DNA of 64,000 nt from Candidatus Leptofilum gracile (GCA_016713825.1 JADJOJ010000007.1:496001-560000); one strand, 5' to 3'; positions 16,905 to 26,300 are shown, counted from the first letter of the stretch. Numbers and translations: made by a program. Notes: generated by a model not told the origin, from the letters alone.

Positions 16905-16960
16905 AACCTCCGGGAGGTTCAGTGCGTAACAGAGGCCATTTTTGAAGCCTCCCGGAGGTT
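16905..16960. repeat. inverted repeat AACCTCCGGGAGG
   Basis: AACCTCCGGGAGG at 16905-16917 is repeated in inverted form at 16948-16960. Each arm is itself nearly palindromic around CCTCC-GGAGG. It could act as a leftward or rightward attenuator, or be a REP-like repeat. The only protein gene downstream on the plus strand starts at 17015. Confidence 0.55.
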
Positions 16961-17014
16961 TATTCTAAGGAGAAACAACGCAGCTTATGGCGTCAACTGG
17001 TGTAAAATGGCCGG

Positions 17015-17866
17015 ATGGTTACCTACAAACGAAAGTCACCCCATAAACCACGCTGCCTCATTTGGCTGCTTTTGGGCTTGCTCACCGCCTGTGCGCCTGC
17101 GCCTGTTGAATCGCAAGAGAGCCTGTCTGTTTATTTACCCACGGTGATTGCCGACGGAACGGCCGTCTGGCAGCCCACCCCCGGCACCAGCTGGCAATGG
17201 CAGCTCACGGGCGACATCGACACCACATTCGATGTGGCGATGTATGACATTGACCTGTTTGACGTGCCCCAGTCGGTGATTGAGGAACTGCATGGAGACG
17301 GCCGTATCGTCATTTGCTATTTTAGCGCGGGCAGCTATGAAGAATGGCGCTCAGACGCGGCAACCTTCCCCGCCAGCGTCCGGGGCAAACCGCTAGATGG
17401 CTGGCCCGGCGAAAGCTGGCTCGATATTCGAGACCTGGGCACGCTGGGGCCAATCATGCAAGCCCGGCTGGATTTGGCCAAGCAAAAAGGGTGTGACGGC
17501 GTCGAGCCAGACAATGTAGACGGCTACAGCAACGACAGCGGCTTTCCTCTGACAGCCCAAGACCAACTGACCTATAACATTTGGTTAGCCACCGAAGCAC
17601 ACGCCAGAGGGTTGTCCATCGGAATTAAAAACGATCTGGACCAGATTCCTGAGCTTTTGCCTTATTTTGATTGGGCGCTGAACGAACAATGTTTTCAATA
17701 CGACGAGTGTGATCTTCTCTTACCGTTTATCCAGGCGGGCAAAGCCGTGTTTGGCGTGGAGTATGAAGGGGAGCTGGCCGACTTTTGTCCCCAGGCCAGC
17801 GCCAACCAGTTTAGCTGGCTGCGCAAAGATATAGATTTAGATGCGGCCCGTGAAGCGTGCCCCTAG
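17015..17866 (+). CDS. GH114-like endo-alpha-1,4-polygalactosaminidase lipoprotein
   Basis: A 283-residue exported protein. The signal peptide ends in a lipobox LLTAC with Cys26. The motif VYLPTVIADG follows the lipidation site. The catalytic region has WQWQLTGDIDTTFDVAMYDIDLFD, RIVICYFSAGSYEEWRSDA, CDGVEPDNVDGY and GIKNDLDQIPELLPYFDWALNEQCFQYDEC, all hallmarks of the GH114/TM1410 TIM barrel. Family members are proposed to cleave polygalactosamine-type exopolysaccharide. DGVEPDNVD holds the likely acidic catalytic residue. A tight terminator separates it from the convergent NYN gene. Confidence 0.9.
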   Translation: MVTYKRKSPHKPRCLIWLLLGLLTACAPAPVESQESLSVYLPTVIADGTAVWQPTPGTSWQWQLTGDIDTTFDVAMYDIDLFDVPQSVIEELHGDGRIVICYFSAGSYEEWRSDAATFPASVRGKPLDGWPGESWLDIRDLGTLGPIMQARLDLAKQKGCDGVEPDNVDGYSNDSGFPLTAQDQLTYNIWLATEAHARGLSIGIKNDLDQIPELLPYFDWALNEQCFQYDECDLLLPFIQAGKAVFGVEYEGELADFCPQASANQFSWLRKDIDLDAAREACP

Positions 17867-17874
17867 GAATAAAA

Positions 17875-17902
17875 AGGGCGAAGCGTTTTCCCGCTTCGCC
17901 CT
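17875..17902. terminator. bidirectional intrinsic terminator
   Basis: AGGGCGAAGCG at 17875-17885 pairs with CGCTTCGCCCT at 17892-17902. The left flank is A-rich, giving a U run in leftward RNA. It sits between the convergent GH114 and NYN genes and can serve both. Confidence 0.75.
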
Positions 17903-17920
17903 AAACAAACTGCCAAACTG

Positions 17921-18760
17921 CTAGTTCAGCGGCATTCTACCTGATGGCCAGGTCGGAAAAGGCTGTGTCCCAGCGGGCAGCTTGTTTGTTCCCTTCTCCA
18001 CCAGTACAACGAGAATATCTTTTTCCTGCTGAACCAGTTGAACCAACCCCAGGCGCATGCCCTCCTTAACAAAAGTGATAAAACGCGCGTAGTGAGTGCC
18101 ATCTGCTCTTTTGTGGGCCTTTGGGTCAAAGCCACCGCTGATCTTATCCATCTGTAATTTCACTCTGGCCAACACGGGTTCTTTGCCTTCACTTTTGAGC
18201 TGCTCAAGGGCGTTTACCAGCAAATCGAAGGCAGGGTCTCTTTGGGGGATAACTGGCAGCGAACGGCCGTCTACTTGAACCAACATCTCCCCATACGGTA
18301 CAAACAGGTCAACGGCCTTTTTCAGAAAAACCGAAGCGCTGTCTGCTACAGCCAAAACGATCACCCGCTTGCCCATGCTGCGTAAATGGTTCACCAACGG
18401 CAAGTAATCTTTATCGCCCGTTAGCAAGCCATAGGTAGATATGTGAGGGCGATTGAAGGAAACGGCCGTTGCCTCCACCGCAATTTGCATATCACACGCA
18501 TTTTTTAACGCCCCTTGGCCATTGCCCGTGTAAGTGGTTACATAAACCGGATCAAAATCATTCGACTGCAAAGGAGCCAAAAATTTGTCGTGCGAAGCCC
18601 AATCCGCGTACGCCCTGGCCAGAACAATCCGCCCAAACTGTGAAAACCAGGTCATGATTTTCTTGAAATTTGGTTTTTGCCCCCCTTGTTTTCTCAACGA
18701 GATAAAAATATTCTCAAAATCAAAAAACAACGCGACATCCTCTACAACTAATTGAGACAT
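17921..18760 (-). CDS. NYN-domain (PIN-like) RNase with C-terminal OST-HTH/LOTUS domain
   Basis: A 279-residue protein. The N-terminal NYN/LabA-like PIN fold has acidic residues in VALFFDFENIFISL, NACDMQIAVEA and YGLLTGDKDYLPLV, which would bind metal for RNA cleavage. The C-terminal part from about residue 175 (DPAFDLLVNALEQLKSEGKEP, then VKLQMDKISGGFDPKAHKRADG) matches the OST-HTH/LOTUS module, an RNA-binding winged helix. The start ATG 18760 is chosen over 18775 because GGAG sits nine bases before it. Such NYN-LOTUS proteins are thought to act in RNA turnover. Confidence 0.87.
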   Translation of the reverse strand: MSQLVVEDVALFFDFENIFISLRKQGGQKPNFKKIMTWFSQFGRIVLARAYADWASHDKFLAPLQSNDFDPVYVTTYTGNGQGALKNACDMQIAVEATAVSFNRPHISTYGLLTGDKDYLPLVNHLRSMGKRVIVLAVADSASVFLKKAVDLFVPYGEMLVQVDGRSLPVIPQRDPAFDLLVNALEQLKSEGKEPVLARVKLQMDKISGGFDPKAHKRADGTHYARFITFVKEGMRLGLVQLVQQEKDILVVLVEKGTNKLPAGTQPFPTWPSGRMPLN

Positions 18761-18929
18761 GATTAAATTCTCCATTATTTATAAGGCCAAAGGCATCAAT
18801 CTGTGGTATGTTGCGGCCTGTGTATTGTTAAAGATACAATCAATGCCATCATAGAATATTGTCAAAAAAATTGGCCGATAGGTAAATAACAGCCAGCTGA
18901 GAATCGGCTGATAAGCATCGCAAAAAAGA

Positions 18930-21506
18930 ATGGAAAAACAGAAACCAGAAATTATGAGCCCGGCCGGGCATTGGCCTCAGCTGCACGCCGCCATCGAAGC
19001 GGGCGCAGATGCGGTTTACTTTGGCCTGAATCACTTCACCGCCCGCGCCAAAGTGGGCTTTACCCTGGCTGAGCTGCCAGAGGTGATGCAAACGCTGCAC
19101 CGGCGCGGCGTGAAAGGGTATGTCACCTTCAACACGCTGGTGTTTGACCACGAGCTGGATGAGGCGGTAAAAGCGTTGGCCGAAATTGCCGCCGCCGGAG
19201 CCGACAGCCTCATTGTGCAGGATGTGGCGGTGGCCCAACTGGCGCACCAAATCGCCCCCGATTTAGCCATTCACGGCAGCACCCAGATGAGTATCACCAG
19301 CGCGGAGGGGATTGCCCTGGCGCAGCAGTTTGGCGTCAGCCGGGTGGTGTTGGCGCGGGAATTGTCGCTGGACGAGGTGCGGGCCATTCGCACCGCCAGC
19401 GCATGCGAGCTGGAAATGTTTGTGCACGGGGCGCTGTGTGTCTCTTACTCTGGCCAATGCTTCTCGTCTGAGGCGTGGGGCGGGCGCAGCGCCAACCGGG
19501 GGCAGTGTGCCCAGGCGTGCCGCCTGCCGTACGAGCTGATTGTCGATGACCAGCTCAAACCGCTGGGCGACGCCCGCTATTTGCTCTCCCCCGGCGACCT
19601 GTACGCCCTGCACCAGATTCCCGAAATTGTAGAGATTGGCGTCTCGGCGCTGAAAATTGAGGGGCGGTACAAGGATGCCAACTATGTGGCGCTAACCACC
19701 AAAGCGTACCGGCAGGCGGTGGATGCGGCGTGGCACGGCCGTTTCCCAACTATCACCCCTGCCGAAGAACTCCAGCTCACCCAGGTGTACTCGCGCGGGC
19801 TGGGGGCACATTTTGTGTCGGGGACCAATCATCAGACGGTGGTAAACGGCCGTTCCCCCAACCATCGCGGCGTCAAAGTAGGCGTTGTGCAGCAGGTACG
19901 AACCGACAGCGTGCTGGTACAACCGGAACCCGCCGCCGCCATCGCCCCCATCAAGCCCGGCGATGGCCTCGTCTTCGACGCCGCCAACTGGCGCAGCCCG
20001 GCTGAACCGGAAGAAGGCGGCTTTGTGTATGAAACTGCGTTTGGGAATTTTTATACAAAGGAACAAAGCAAGAAAGGCACAAAGGAAGTTGGTAATCTGG
20101 ATCAATCTGCAACTTTGGTTGAGCTAAAGTTTGGCAATGGGCAGATCAATTTTGGCCGGATTCGGCCGGGGGATTGGGTGTGGCGCACGCATGATCCGGA
20201 GCTAGAGAAGGCGGCAAAACCGTTTACCCAGGCCAGCCAACCGGTGCAGAAACGGCCGCTCTCCCTGCACGCCACCGCCCATGAAGGCCAACCGCTAAAG
20301 CTGGTTTGGGCCCTCGACGAGCAGCCGCACATTCAAGTTACCGTGCAGTCGCCAGAACCGCTGCCCGCCGCCCGCAACCAGGCGCTGAGCCTGGACTTTG
20401 CCCGCGAGCAGCTAGGCCGCCTGGGCAACAGCCCGTACGAACTGCAAAATCTGACGCTGGAGGTAAACGGCCGTCCCTTCGCCCCCGCCTCCCTGCTCAA
20501 CAGCCTCCGCCGCAACGCCGTCGAGCAGCTACAAGCCTTGCAAGCCGCCCCACCCGCCATCGAAATCCATGAGCCAACGGCCGTTCTCGCCACTTCTCTT
20601 GCCCAAACCATTAACCATTTACCATCAACCATTAAACATTCCCCCGTCCTCCACCTCCTCGTCCGCACCCCAGACCAGCTCGCCGCCGCCCTGGCGGGCC
20701 AGCCCGCCAGCATCACCCTGGATTACCTGGATTTGTACGGCCTGCGCCCCGCCGTGGCGCAGGTTCAGGCGGCAGGCATCGAAGCCCGCGTTGCCAGCCC
20801 GCGCATTCTGAAGCCCGATGAGCAGCGCGTGGTGAACTTTTTGCTGCGGCTGGAGTGTGCCATTCTGGTGCGCTCGGCCGGGCTGCTGCACGCGCTGCAA
20901 GGGCGCACCAGCCAGCCGCTGCACGGCGATTTCAGCCTCAATGCCGCCAACGGGCTGTCCGCTGGTGCATTTTTGAACCTGGGCCTGGCGCGGTTGACGC
21001 CCACGCACGATTTGAACGGGGCACAAATTGCGGGATTGGCAACGGCCGTTCCCCCAAACCAGCTAGAAGTGATCGCCTACCATCACCTGCCCGTCTTCCA
21101 CACCGAGCATTGCGTCTTTTGCCGCTTCTTGTCTAGTGGCACCAGCTACAAAGATTGCGGCACCCCTTGCGAGACACACAAGGTGGCGCTGCGAGACGTA
21201 CACGGCCGTTCCCATCCCGTGATGGCCGACGTGGGCTGCCGCAACACCGTTTTTGGGGCAGAGGCGCAAACCGGCGCGGCGCATTTGGAAAATTGGCAAC
21301 AGGCGGGGATTGGCCATTTCCGGCTGGAATTTGTGCATGAAACGGCCGAACAGGTCAGCCAAATCACAGAGGCGTTCCAACTGGCATTAAACGGAAAGAT
21401 GCGGGAAGGAGAGTTGAACGGCCGTTTGCTGCAAATCGCCCCGCAAGGCACTACCCAAGGCAGCTTCTTCGTCCCGGACAATTATTTGCGACTGCCCGTT
21501 CTGTAA
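18930..21506 (+). CDS. peptidase U32 family protein (RlhA/YdcP-like)
   Basis: An 858-residue protein. Residues about 5-290 are the U32 core: IMSPAGHWPQLHAAIEAGADAVYFG, the U32 signature EMFVHGALCVSYSGQC at 162-177, and cysteines 170, 177, 193 and 197, likely iron-sulfur ligands. A DUF3656-like middle domain and a C-terminal region with HCVFCRFLSSGTSYKDCGTPC and further cysteines follow. Members with this layout (RlhA) hydroxylate a cytidine of 23S rRNA, and others modify tRNA. Two stretches of low-complexity word repeats lie in frame (20050-20095 and 20605-20640). It is longer than E. coli RlhA (about 650 residues). Confidence 0.88.
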   Translation: MEKQKPEIMSPAGHWPQLHAAIEAGADAVYFGLNHFTARAKVGFTLAELPEVMQTLHRRGVKGYVTFNTLVFDHELDEAVKALAEIAAAGADSLIVQDVAVAQLAHQIAPDLAIHGSTQMSITSAEGIALAQQFGVSRVVLARELSLDEVRAIRTASACELEMFVHGALCVSYSGQCFSSEAWGGRSANRGQCAQACRLPYELIVDDQLKPLGDARYLLSPGDLYALHQIPEIVEIGVSALKIEGRYKDANYVALTTKAYRQAVDAAWHGRFPTITPAEELQLTQVYSRGLGAHFVSGTNHQTVVNGRSPNHRGVKVGVVQQVRTDSVLVQPEPAAAIAPIKPGDGLVFDAANWRSPAEPEEGGFVYETAFGNFYTKEQSKKGTKEVGNLDQSATLVELKFGNGQINFGRIRPGDWVWRTHDPELEKAAKPFTQASQPVQKRPLSLHATAHEGQPLKLVWALDEQPHIQVTVQSPEPLPAARNQALSLDFAREQLGRLGNSPYELQNLTLEVNGRPFAPASLLNSLRRNAVEQLQALQAAPPAIEIHEPTAVLATSLAQTINHLPSTIKHSPVLHLLVRTPDQLAAALAGQPASITLDYLDLYGLRPAVAQVQAAGIEARVASPRILKPDEQRVVNFLLRLECAILVRSAGLLHALQGRTSQPLHGDFSLNAANGLSAGAFLNLGLARLTPTHDLNGAQIAGLATAVPPNQLEVIAYHHLPVFHTEHCVFCRFLSSGTSYKDCGTPCETHKVALRDVHGRSHPVMADVGCRNTVFGAEAQTGAAHLENWQQAGIGHFRLEFVHETAEQVSQITEAFQLALNGKMREGELNGRLLQIAPQGTTQGSFFVPDNYLRLPVL
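20605..20640. repeat. in-frame AACCATTA-word repeat inside the U32 gene
   Basis: ACCATTAACCATTTACCATC and a following AACCATTAAAC lie within the reading frame and encode a low-complexity linker (QTINHLPSTIKH). The complementary words GGTTAATGGTTAA fill the 3' end of the DUF58 gene and the spacer at 23961-24000. Confidence 0.6.
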
Positions 21507-21605
21507 AATTAGCCGCAAATTCTTCCCAATTTCTCTGTGAAACTGTGTGGCTCCTCTGTGTACCATATATTTTCGTGGAAACAACACCCACTGGGGAAAA
21601 CTCAA

Positions 21606-21624
21606 GGTCGGGTTAGCAATCCGC
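21606..21624. repeat. GGTCGGxTTxGCAATCCG palindromic repeat
   Basis: GGTCGGGTTAGCAATCCGC at 21606-21624 matches GGTCGGATTGGCAATCCGA at 56575-56593 except for three bases. The second copy is a perfect dyad around TTGGCAA. Both are in short 5' spacers of genes. Confidence 0.5.
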
Positions 21625-21647
21625 CCCACATTAAAATTGGAGATTAC

Positions 21648-22505
21648 ATGACTGAAATAAAAAATGAGATGAGCGGCAAAGTTTGCCTGGTAACGGGAGC
21701 CAACTCTGGGCTGGGCAAAATAACCGCTCGTGAACTGGCCAAAATGGGAGCCACCGTCATCATGGTGGCCCGCAGCCAAGCCAGAGGCCAGGCCGCCCTG
21801 GCCGAAGTGCAGCAGGCCAGCGGCAGCAGCCAGGTTCACCTGATGCTGGCCGATTTGTCCAGCCAGGCCTCGACCCGGCAGTTGGCCGAGCAGTTTAAAG
21901 CTCAGTACAATCGGCTCGATGTACTGGTCAACAACGCGGGGGCCATCTTCAAAGATCGGCAGTTGTCGGCAGATGGGTATGAAATGACCTTTGCCCTGAA
22001 CCACCTGAACTATTTTCTGCTCACCAACTTGCTGCTAGACCTCATCAAAGCATCAGCGCCCGCCCGCATTGTCAACGTTTCTTCCGGAGCGCACATGGGC
22101 GGCGGCCTCAATTTTGATGATTTGATGCTGGAGAACAAGTATCGCGGCTTTGCCGCCTACAGCCAATCCAAGCTGGCCAACGTGTTGTTCACCTATGAAC
22201 TGGCGCGGCGGCTGGAGGGCAGCGGGGTTACGGCCAATGCGCTGCATCCTGGCGGCGTTGGCACCCAGTTTGGTGCCGGTGAAGGAATGATGGGCTGGGT
22301 GTTCAAGCTGCTACGGCCGTTCCTCCTCACGCCCGAACAAGGGGCCGAAACCCAAATTTACCTGGCCAGCTCGCCCGAAGTCGCAGGCGTAACCGGCCAA
22401 TATTTCGACAAAAAGAAAGCGGTTCAATCATCTAAACTTTCTTATGATACGGCCGTTGCCCAAAAACTGTGGCACATCAGTGAAAAACTCACCGGCCTGG
22501 CCTGA
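21648..22505 (+). CDS. short-chain dehydrogenase/reductase (retinol-dehydrogenase-like)
   Basis: A 285-residue classical SDR. It has TGANSGLG (residues 16-23) for NAD(P) binding, the NNAG motif near 95, Ser in IVNVSSGAH near 145 and the catalytic Y171-SQS-K175. Sequence flow (KIVN-like active site, ALNHLNYFLLTNLLLDL) is like retinol-dehydrogenase/WWOX-type SDRs. The physiological substrate is unknown. ATG 21648 follows TTGGAGATTAC as ribosome site; the frame from 21537 begins in a repeat spacer. It lies 12 bases before the DUF58 gene. Confidence 0.9.
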   Translation: MTEIKNEMSGKVCLVTGANSGLGKITARELAKMGATVIMVARSQARGQAALAEVQQASGSSQVHLMLADLSSQASTRQLAEQFKAQYNRLDVLVNNAGAIFKDRQLSADGYEMTFALNHLNYFLLTNLLLDLIKASAPARIVNVSSGAHMGGGLNFDDLMLENKYRGFAAYSQSKLANVLFTYELARRLEGSGVTANALHPGGVGTQFGAGEGMMGWVFKLLRPFLLTPEQGAETQIYLASSPEVAGVTGQYFDKKKAVQSSKLSYDTAVAQKLWHISEKLTGLA

Positions 22506-22517
22506 GCAGGGCAAAAC

Positions 22518-23975
22518 ATGACCCAAAACTTTGAGCAAGTTCACCTCACGCTGCGCGAAAACCAGCGCCAGATGCAAAAACTGGCCCGCGAAAGAATCAT
22601 GCAGGCCGCCTTCACCGGGCAAGCCATTGATCCGCATGACGTGGCCCAGGCGCGGGGGCTGGTGCTGCGCGAGCGAGACAACTCCATTTTTAGCGACGCC
22701 TGGATTCCGCTGGCCATTCTGTTCCTCCTCATTGGGCTGACGGCGGGGCGGCAGGGGGCGATGCTGGCGCTGGGGTCGGTGCTGCTGCTCATCGTTGGGG
22801 TGAGCACGGTGTGGAAAAATCTGTCGCTGCTGGGCGTAACCTACCAGCGCCACTTCAACCGCAACCGTGTTTTCCCCGGTGAACCAATCGAGATGACGAT
22901 CACCGTGGGCAACGACAAGCTGCTGCCGCTCACCTGGCTGCAATTTCGGGATGAACTGCCGGTGGTGGTAGAAAACGAAGATGCGCTAACCCAGGTGACG
23001 AGTGAACTGAACGGCCGTTACATCCTGCTCAACACCTTTTCCCTGTACGGCCGCGAACAAACCGAGCGCACCTACACCCTGCGCTTCCCCAAACGCGGCT
23101 ACTACAAATTAGGCCCGGTCACCTACGAATCGGGCGATATTTTTACCCTGTTCACCCGCCAGCGCGACCATCTGTACACCGACCAGATCATCATCTTCCC
23201 CCAAATTTACCCGCTAGAAGAATTGGGACTACCCGCCAAAGAGCCATTTGGCGAACTGAAGGTGAGCCGCAGCCTGTTTACCGATCCCATCAAAACCCAG
23301 GGGGTGCGCGACTACCAGCCGGGGGATCGGTTCAGGGATGTGCATTGGAAGGCAACGGCCGTTCGCGGCAGCCTGCAAACCAAACTGTATGATCCCTCCA
23401 CCGGCATGACGATTGCCGTCTTTTTAAATGTGGCCACTTTTGCCCGGCATTGGATGGGGTTCGACCCGGAACTGCTAGAGCGCAGCGTCAGCGTGGCGGG
23501 TTCCATTGCCAACTACGGCGTGCAGCAAGGCTGGGGCGTGGGCCTTTACGCCAACGGCTCCGTGCCCAATGCCGACCAGCCAATCCGGGTGCAGCCGGGC
23601 CGTTCGCCGGAGCAGCTGGCCCACATTTTGCAGGCGCTGGCGGCCGTCACAGAATTCGCCACCGCCTCTATCGAAAAGATGATGCTGCGCACCAGCCCGT
23701 CGCTGCCCTGGGCCAGTACGATTGTGTTGGTAACGGCCGTTGTCACCGAAGAGATCATGGTCGCCCTGGTGCGGCTTAAAGAAGCAGGCCGCCGCGTCGT
23801 GCTCATCTCCCTGGCCGAGGAGCCGCCGCCCAAAAAACTGGGCAACATCCGCAGCTACCACGTGCCCGCCAGCGTCCCCGCCTTCCAAAAAAACCAACCC
23901 GCCAGCAGCCTCACCGAGGCCGCCCTGGGCAGCATTCCCATCCCAAACGACAGCTTGAGAATGGTTAATGGTTAA
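22518..23975 (+). CDS. DUF58 domain protein
   Basis: A 485-residue protein. After about 75 residues there are two membrane helices (WIPLAILFLLIGLTAG, GAMLALGSVLLLIVGV), a domain with RNRVFPGEPIEMTITVGNDKLLPLTWLQ, and the DUF58 core TQGVRDYQPGDRFRDVHWKATA, the family signature. DUF58 proteins are usually encoded with MoxR AAA ATPases and transglutaminase-like DUF4129 proteins, in systems thought to handle protein maturation at the membrane. Here the DUF4129 partner follows, but no MoxR gene is in the window. The last codons overlap a GGTTAATGG repeat. Confidence 0.87.
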   Translation: MTQNFEQVHLTLRENQRQMQKLARERIMQAAFTGQAIDPHDVAQARGLVLRERDNSIFSDAWIPLAILFLLIGLTAGRQGAMLALGSVLLLIVGVSTVWKNLSLLGVTYQRHFNRNRVFPGEPIEMTITVGNDKLLPLTWLQFRDELPVVVENEDALTQVTSELNGRYILLNTFSLYGREQTERTYTLRFPKRGYYKLGPVTYESGDIFTLFTRQRDHLYTDQIIIFPQIYPLEELGLPAKEPFGELKVSRSLFTDPIKTQGVRDYQPGDRFRDVHWKATAVRGSLQTKLYDPSTGMTIAVFLNVATFARHWMGFDPELLERSVSVAGSIANYGVQQGWGVGLYANGSVPNADQPIRVQPGRSPEQLAHILQALAAVTEFATASIEKMMLRTSPSLPWASTIVLVTAVVTEEIMVALVRLKEAGRRVVLISLAEEPPPKKLGNIRSYHVPASVPAFQKNQPASSLTEAALGSIPIPNDSLRMVNG

Positions 23976-24056
23976 TTGTAAATGGTTAAGAGTTAATGGA
24001 TTTCATGCTTGCAGCGCACACACTGGCAAACTCGCACACTGGCAAACTGGCAAACT
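23961..24056. repeat. tandem word repeats across the DUF58 stop and spacer
   Basis: GGTTAATGGTTAATTG and variants to 24000, then ACTGGCAAACTCGCACACTG and AACTGGCAAACTAAAC, fill the 86-base spacer and the last codons of the DUF58 gene. These resemble short tandemly repeated repetitive sequences (STRR) of cyanobacteria. No independent gene is seen. Confidence 0.6.
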
Positions 24057-24061
24057 AAACG

Positions 24062-25618
24062 ATGCGTCTAACGGTTGATCGCCAATCGCTTGATCCCCGC
24101 CATGAAGCCGTGTTCCGGGTGTGGGGCTATGTGCAGCATGAGCTGCTCTATTTAAGCTGGGCGCTGGCCGATGTTGCCTTGCTCACCCCCTTTGCCCTGG
24201 CGGTGATGGGCTGGGCTCGCTACTGGCCGCCAGGCACCGTTTTGCTCTGGCTGCTGGTGTTGATGCTGGTTGCCTTCAACCTCACCCGGCTCATGAGCGC
24301 CCTGGCGCTGCCTGCGCGGCATCAGCAAACGGTCATGGCCGTCGCGCTGCTGCTGGTGATTGTGGTAACGCTGCCTACGCTGTTCCATGCAGGCCGCCCC
24401 ATTTTTACCTTTGGCTGGCTGGGGGATATTTTTGCGGCGATCAATGAGCCGGGCAATAACTTGTGGCTGCGCGATCTGTTCCTGTTTGCCTTGCTGATTT
24501 TTGTTTGGGCGCGTGGTTTGCAGCTGGGGCGACGGCCGTACAGCGTTGAGCGGGCTGGCCTGCGGCTGCGGGTGGGCGGGCTAATGTTGGCTCCGCTGGT
24601 CATTTGGATCGCCAACACGCGCCTGCTGTGGGACAGTACGCCGTACATTTTGCTCTTCTTTTTGGCGGGGCTTAGCGGATTGGCGCTCATCCGTGCCCAA
24701 GAAATTGAGCAAAACCAGCCAGGCACCTTGCCGACGCTGCATCCACGGTGGGTAACGGCCGTTTTCCTGGCCAGTCTGCTCATTATTTTTACGGCGGGAA
24801 CGGCCGCTGTGCTCATCAGCGGCGAAGCAGCCAACAGCGTCATCGGTTTGCTGGCCCCCATCTGGCATGGCCTGCGGCTCACCGGCATGGTGGGCCTCAC
24901 CACCCTCTTTTACCTGCTCACCCCTTTGGGCAATCTGTTTGAATGGTTGGCCAACACCGTAGAGCAAATTCTGCTCAATTTGTCGCCGGGGCTTGCCGCC
25001 TGGTGGGCTACTTTTGGCAAAATAGTGGGCAAATTTCTCCTCAACCGCCGCCTGCCTCCCCCCACCAACGAGATGCCCTTTGGGTCGGGCAATCCGCAAA
25101 CGCTAGAAGATATCGAGCAGCTTACCGTGCAGGTGAGCCGAAATGGGCAGATTATTATGGTGCTGCTGGCCATTGCCATGATATTGCTGGTGGCGCGGCT
25201 TGTCTCTCGCCTGTACCAGGAAGCGACATTAACCAGCAGAGCCAGCGGCCGTTTACCCCAGCGCATTCAAGACCAAGATGATGCGGGCAACTTACTGCAA
25301 CAATTTTTAGGGCGGCTGGGCTTATGGCGAGGCTGGCAAACGGCCGTAACCATCCGCCGCATTTATCGCCACATGCTGCTCGCCGCCGAAGCCAACGGCT
25401 ACCCCCGGCTAGAAGCAGAAACGCCCTACGAATTCCTGCAAACCCTGGGGCAAGCCTGGCCCGAACATCAAACAGAAACGCGGCTAATTACAACCGCCTA
25501 CGTCAAAATTCGGTATGGTGAACTGCCGGAAACAAAAGAAGAGATACAGGCAATTAAAACGGCGTGGCAAAGGTTGGAAAAAGCCCCCCCCATAGTGCGG
25601 CCAGATGCGGCTAAATGA
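24062..25618 (+). CDS. DUF4129 membrane protein
   Basis: A 518-residue protein with many predicted membrane segments in residues 30-330 and a C-terminal DUF4129 domain (AETPYEFLQTLGQAWPEHQTETRLITTAYVKIRYGELPET, the family motif). DUF4129 is normally found as the C-terminus of transglutaminase-like membrane proteins next to DUF58 and MoxR genes. The transglutaminase core is not present here, so it may be a variant. It pairs with the preceding DUF58 gene. Confidence 0.83.
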   Translation: MRLTVDRQSLDPRHEAVFRVWGYVQHELLYLSWALADVALLTPFALAVMGWARYWPPGTVLLWLLVLMLVAFNLTRLMSALALPARHQQTVMAVALLLVIVVTLPTLFHAGRPIFTFGWLGDIFAAINEPGNNLWLRDLFLFALLIFVWARGLQLGRRPYSVERAGLRLRVGGLMLAPLVIWIANTRLLWDSTPYILLFFLAGLSGLALIRAQEIEQNQPGTLPTLHPRWVTAVFLASLLIIFTAGTAAVLISGEAANSVIGLLAPIWHGLRLTGMVGLTTLFYLLTPLGNLFEWLANTVEQILLNLSPGLAAWWATFGKIVGKFLLNRRLPPPTNEMPFGSGNPQTLEDIEQLTVQVSRNGQIIMVLLAIAMILLVARLVSRLYQEATLTSRASGRLPQRIQDQDDAGNLLQQFLGRLGLWRGWQTAVTIRRIYRHMLLAAEANGYPRLEAETPYEFLQTLGQAWPEHQTETRLITTAYVKIRYGELPETKEEIQAIKTAWQRLEKAPPIVRPDAAK

Positions 25619-25723
25619 CGGCCGTTTTTTAACAAATGCGCCGGGTGGAGGAACGGCCGTCTCCCCCCTCCTAAAAATTGACATAATCGTTATATCCACC
25701 CCCTTTCTGCTGGCCAGCTAGGT

Positions 25724-25752
25724 TTGACAGTAAAAATTCGATATGGTATTAT
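25724..25752 (+). promoter_or_regulatory. strong sigma-70-type promoter for the roadblock gene
   Basis: TTGACA at 25724-25729, a 17-base spacer and TATTAT at 25747-25752 are a near-consensus promoter. The gene starts at 25885 after a leader of about 125 bases that includes AAGGAG just before the ATG. The rest of the leader has no clear fold. Confidence 0.7.
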
Positions 25753-25884
25753 CCAGCCGTTCTTGGCTTACATAAAATTAAAGCAAACCAGACTAAATTT
25801 GCTCGCGTTTTTTGCAGAAAGCCGTGGTCCACAAAAGGCCAAAGAACGAGTTTCCCCAAATACCCAAGTGTAAGGAGAGTCTGG

Positions 25885-26253
25885 ATGAGATCCCGTACAG
25901 AGATGATGGTTGACCGCTTGAAAGATTTGCAAGCAGGCACGCCAGATATTGAAGCTTCAGCCGTTGTAAGTGTAGACGGCCTAATCATGGCATCATCGCT
26001 GCCTGCTGGCGTCGATGAGGATCGCATCTCGGCCATGTCTGCGGCCATGCTGTCACTAGGCGATCGAATCGCCTCAGAACTGCAACGCGGCCGTCTGGAA
26101 CAGGTACACATTCGTGGTACAGATGGCATCATCGTGCTGCGTGCTATTGGGGAAGATGCCGTACTCACGGTATTGGCCCGGGCCCAGGCCAAACTGGGGC
26201 TCATTTTCCTGGATATGGGGCGCGCTGCAGAAGATCTGGAGCGTCTCCTCTAA
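25885..26253 (+). CDS. roadblock/LC7 domain protein
   Basis: A 122-residue roadblock/LC7 protein: DLQAGTPDIEASAVVSVDGLIMASSLP, AAMLSLGDRIASELQRGRLEQVHIRG and GIIVLRAIGEDAVLTVLARAQAKLGLIFLDM. In bacteria such proteins often act as regulators of Ras-like MglA GTPases or with sensor kinases. No MglA-type gene is in the window. Two hairpins follow directly, so it is monocistronic. Confidence 0.9.
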   Translation: MRSRTEMMVDRLKDLQAGTPDIEASAVVSVDGLIMASSLPAGVDEDRISAMSAAMLSLGDRIASELQRGRLEQVHIRGTDGIIVLRAIGEDAVLTVLARAQAKLGLIFLDMGRAAEDLERLL

Positions 26254-26277
26254 TGTGTTTATGAAGCGAATGATGCT

Positions 26278-26300
26278 AAAACGACCCCAACCGTCGTTTT
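26278..26300 (+). terminator. small hairpin after the roadblock gene
   Basis: AAAACGAC at 26278-26285 pairs with GTCGTTTT at 26293-26300. The T tract is inside the stem. It is a weak terminator candidate just upstream of a stronger one. Confidence 0.5.

Noticed and set aside
23961..24056. CRISPR-like array
   Set aside because: Units are short, imperfect words of 7-12 bases without spacers of constant length. No Cas gene is in the window.
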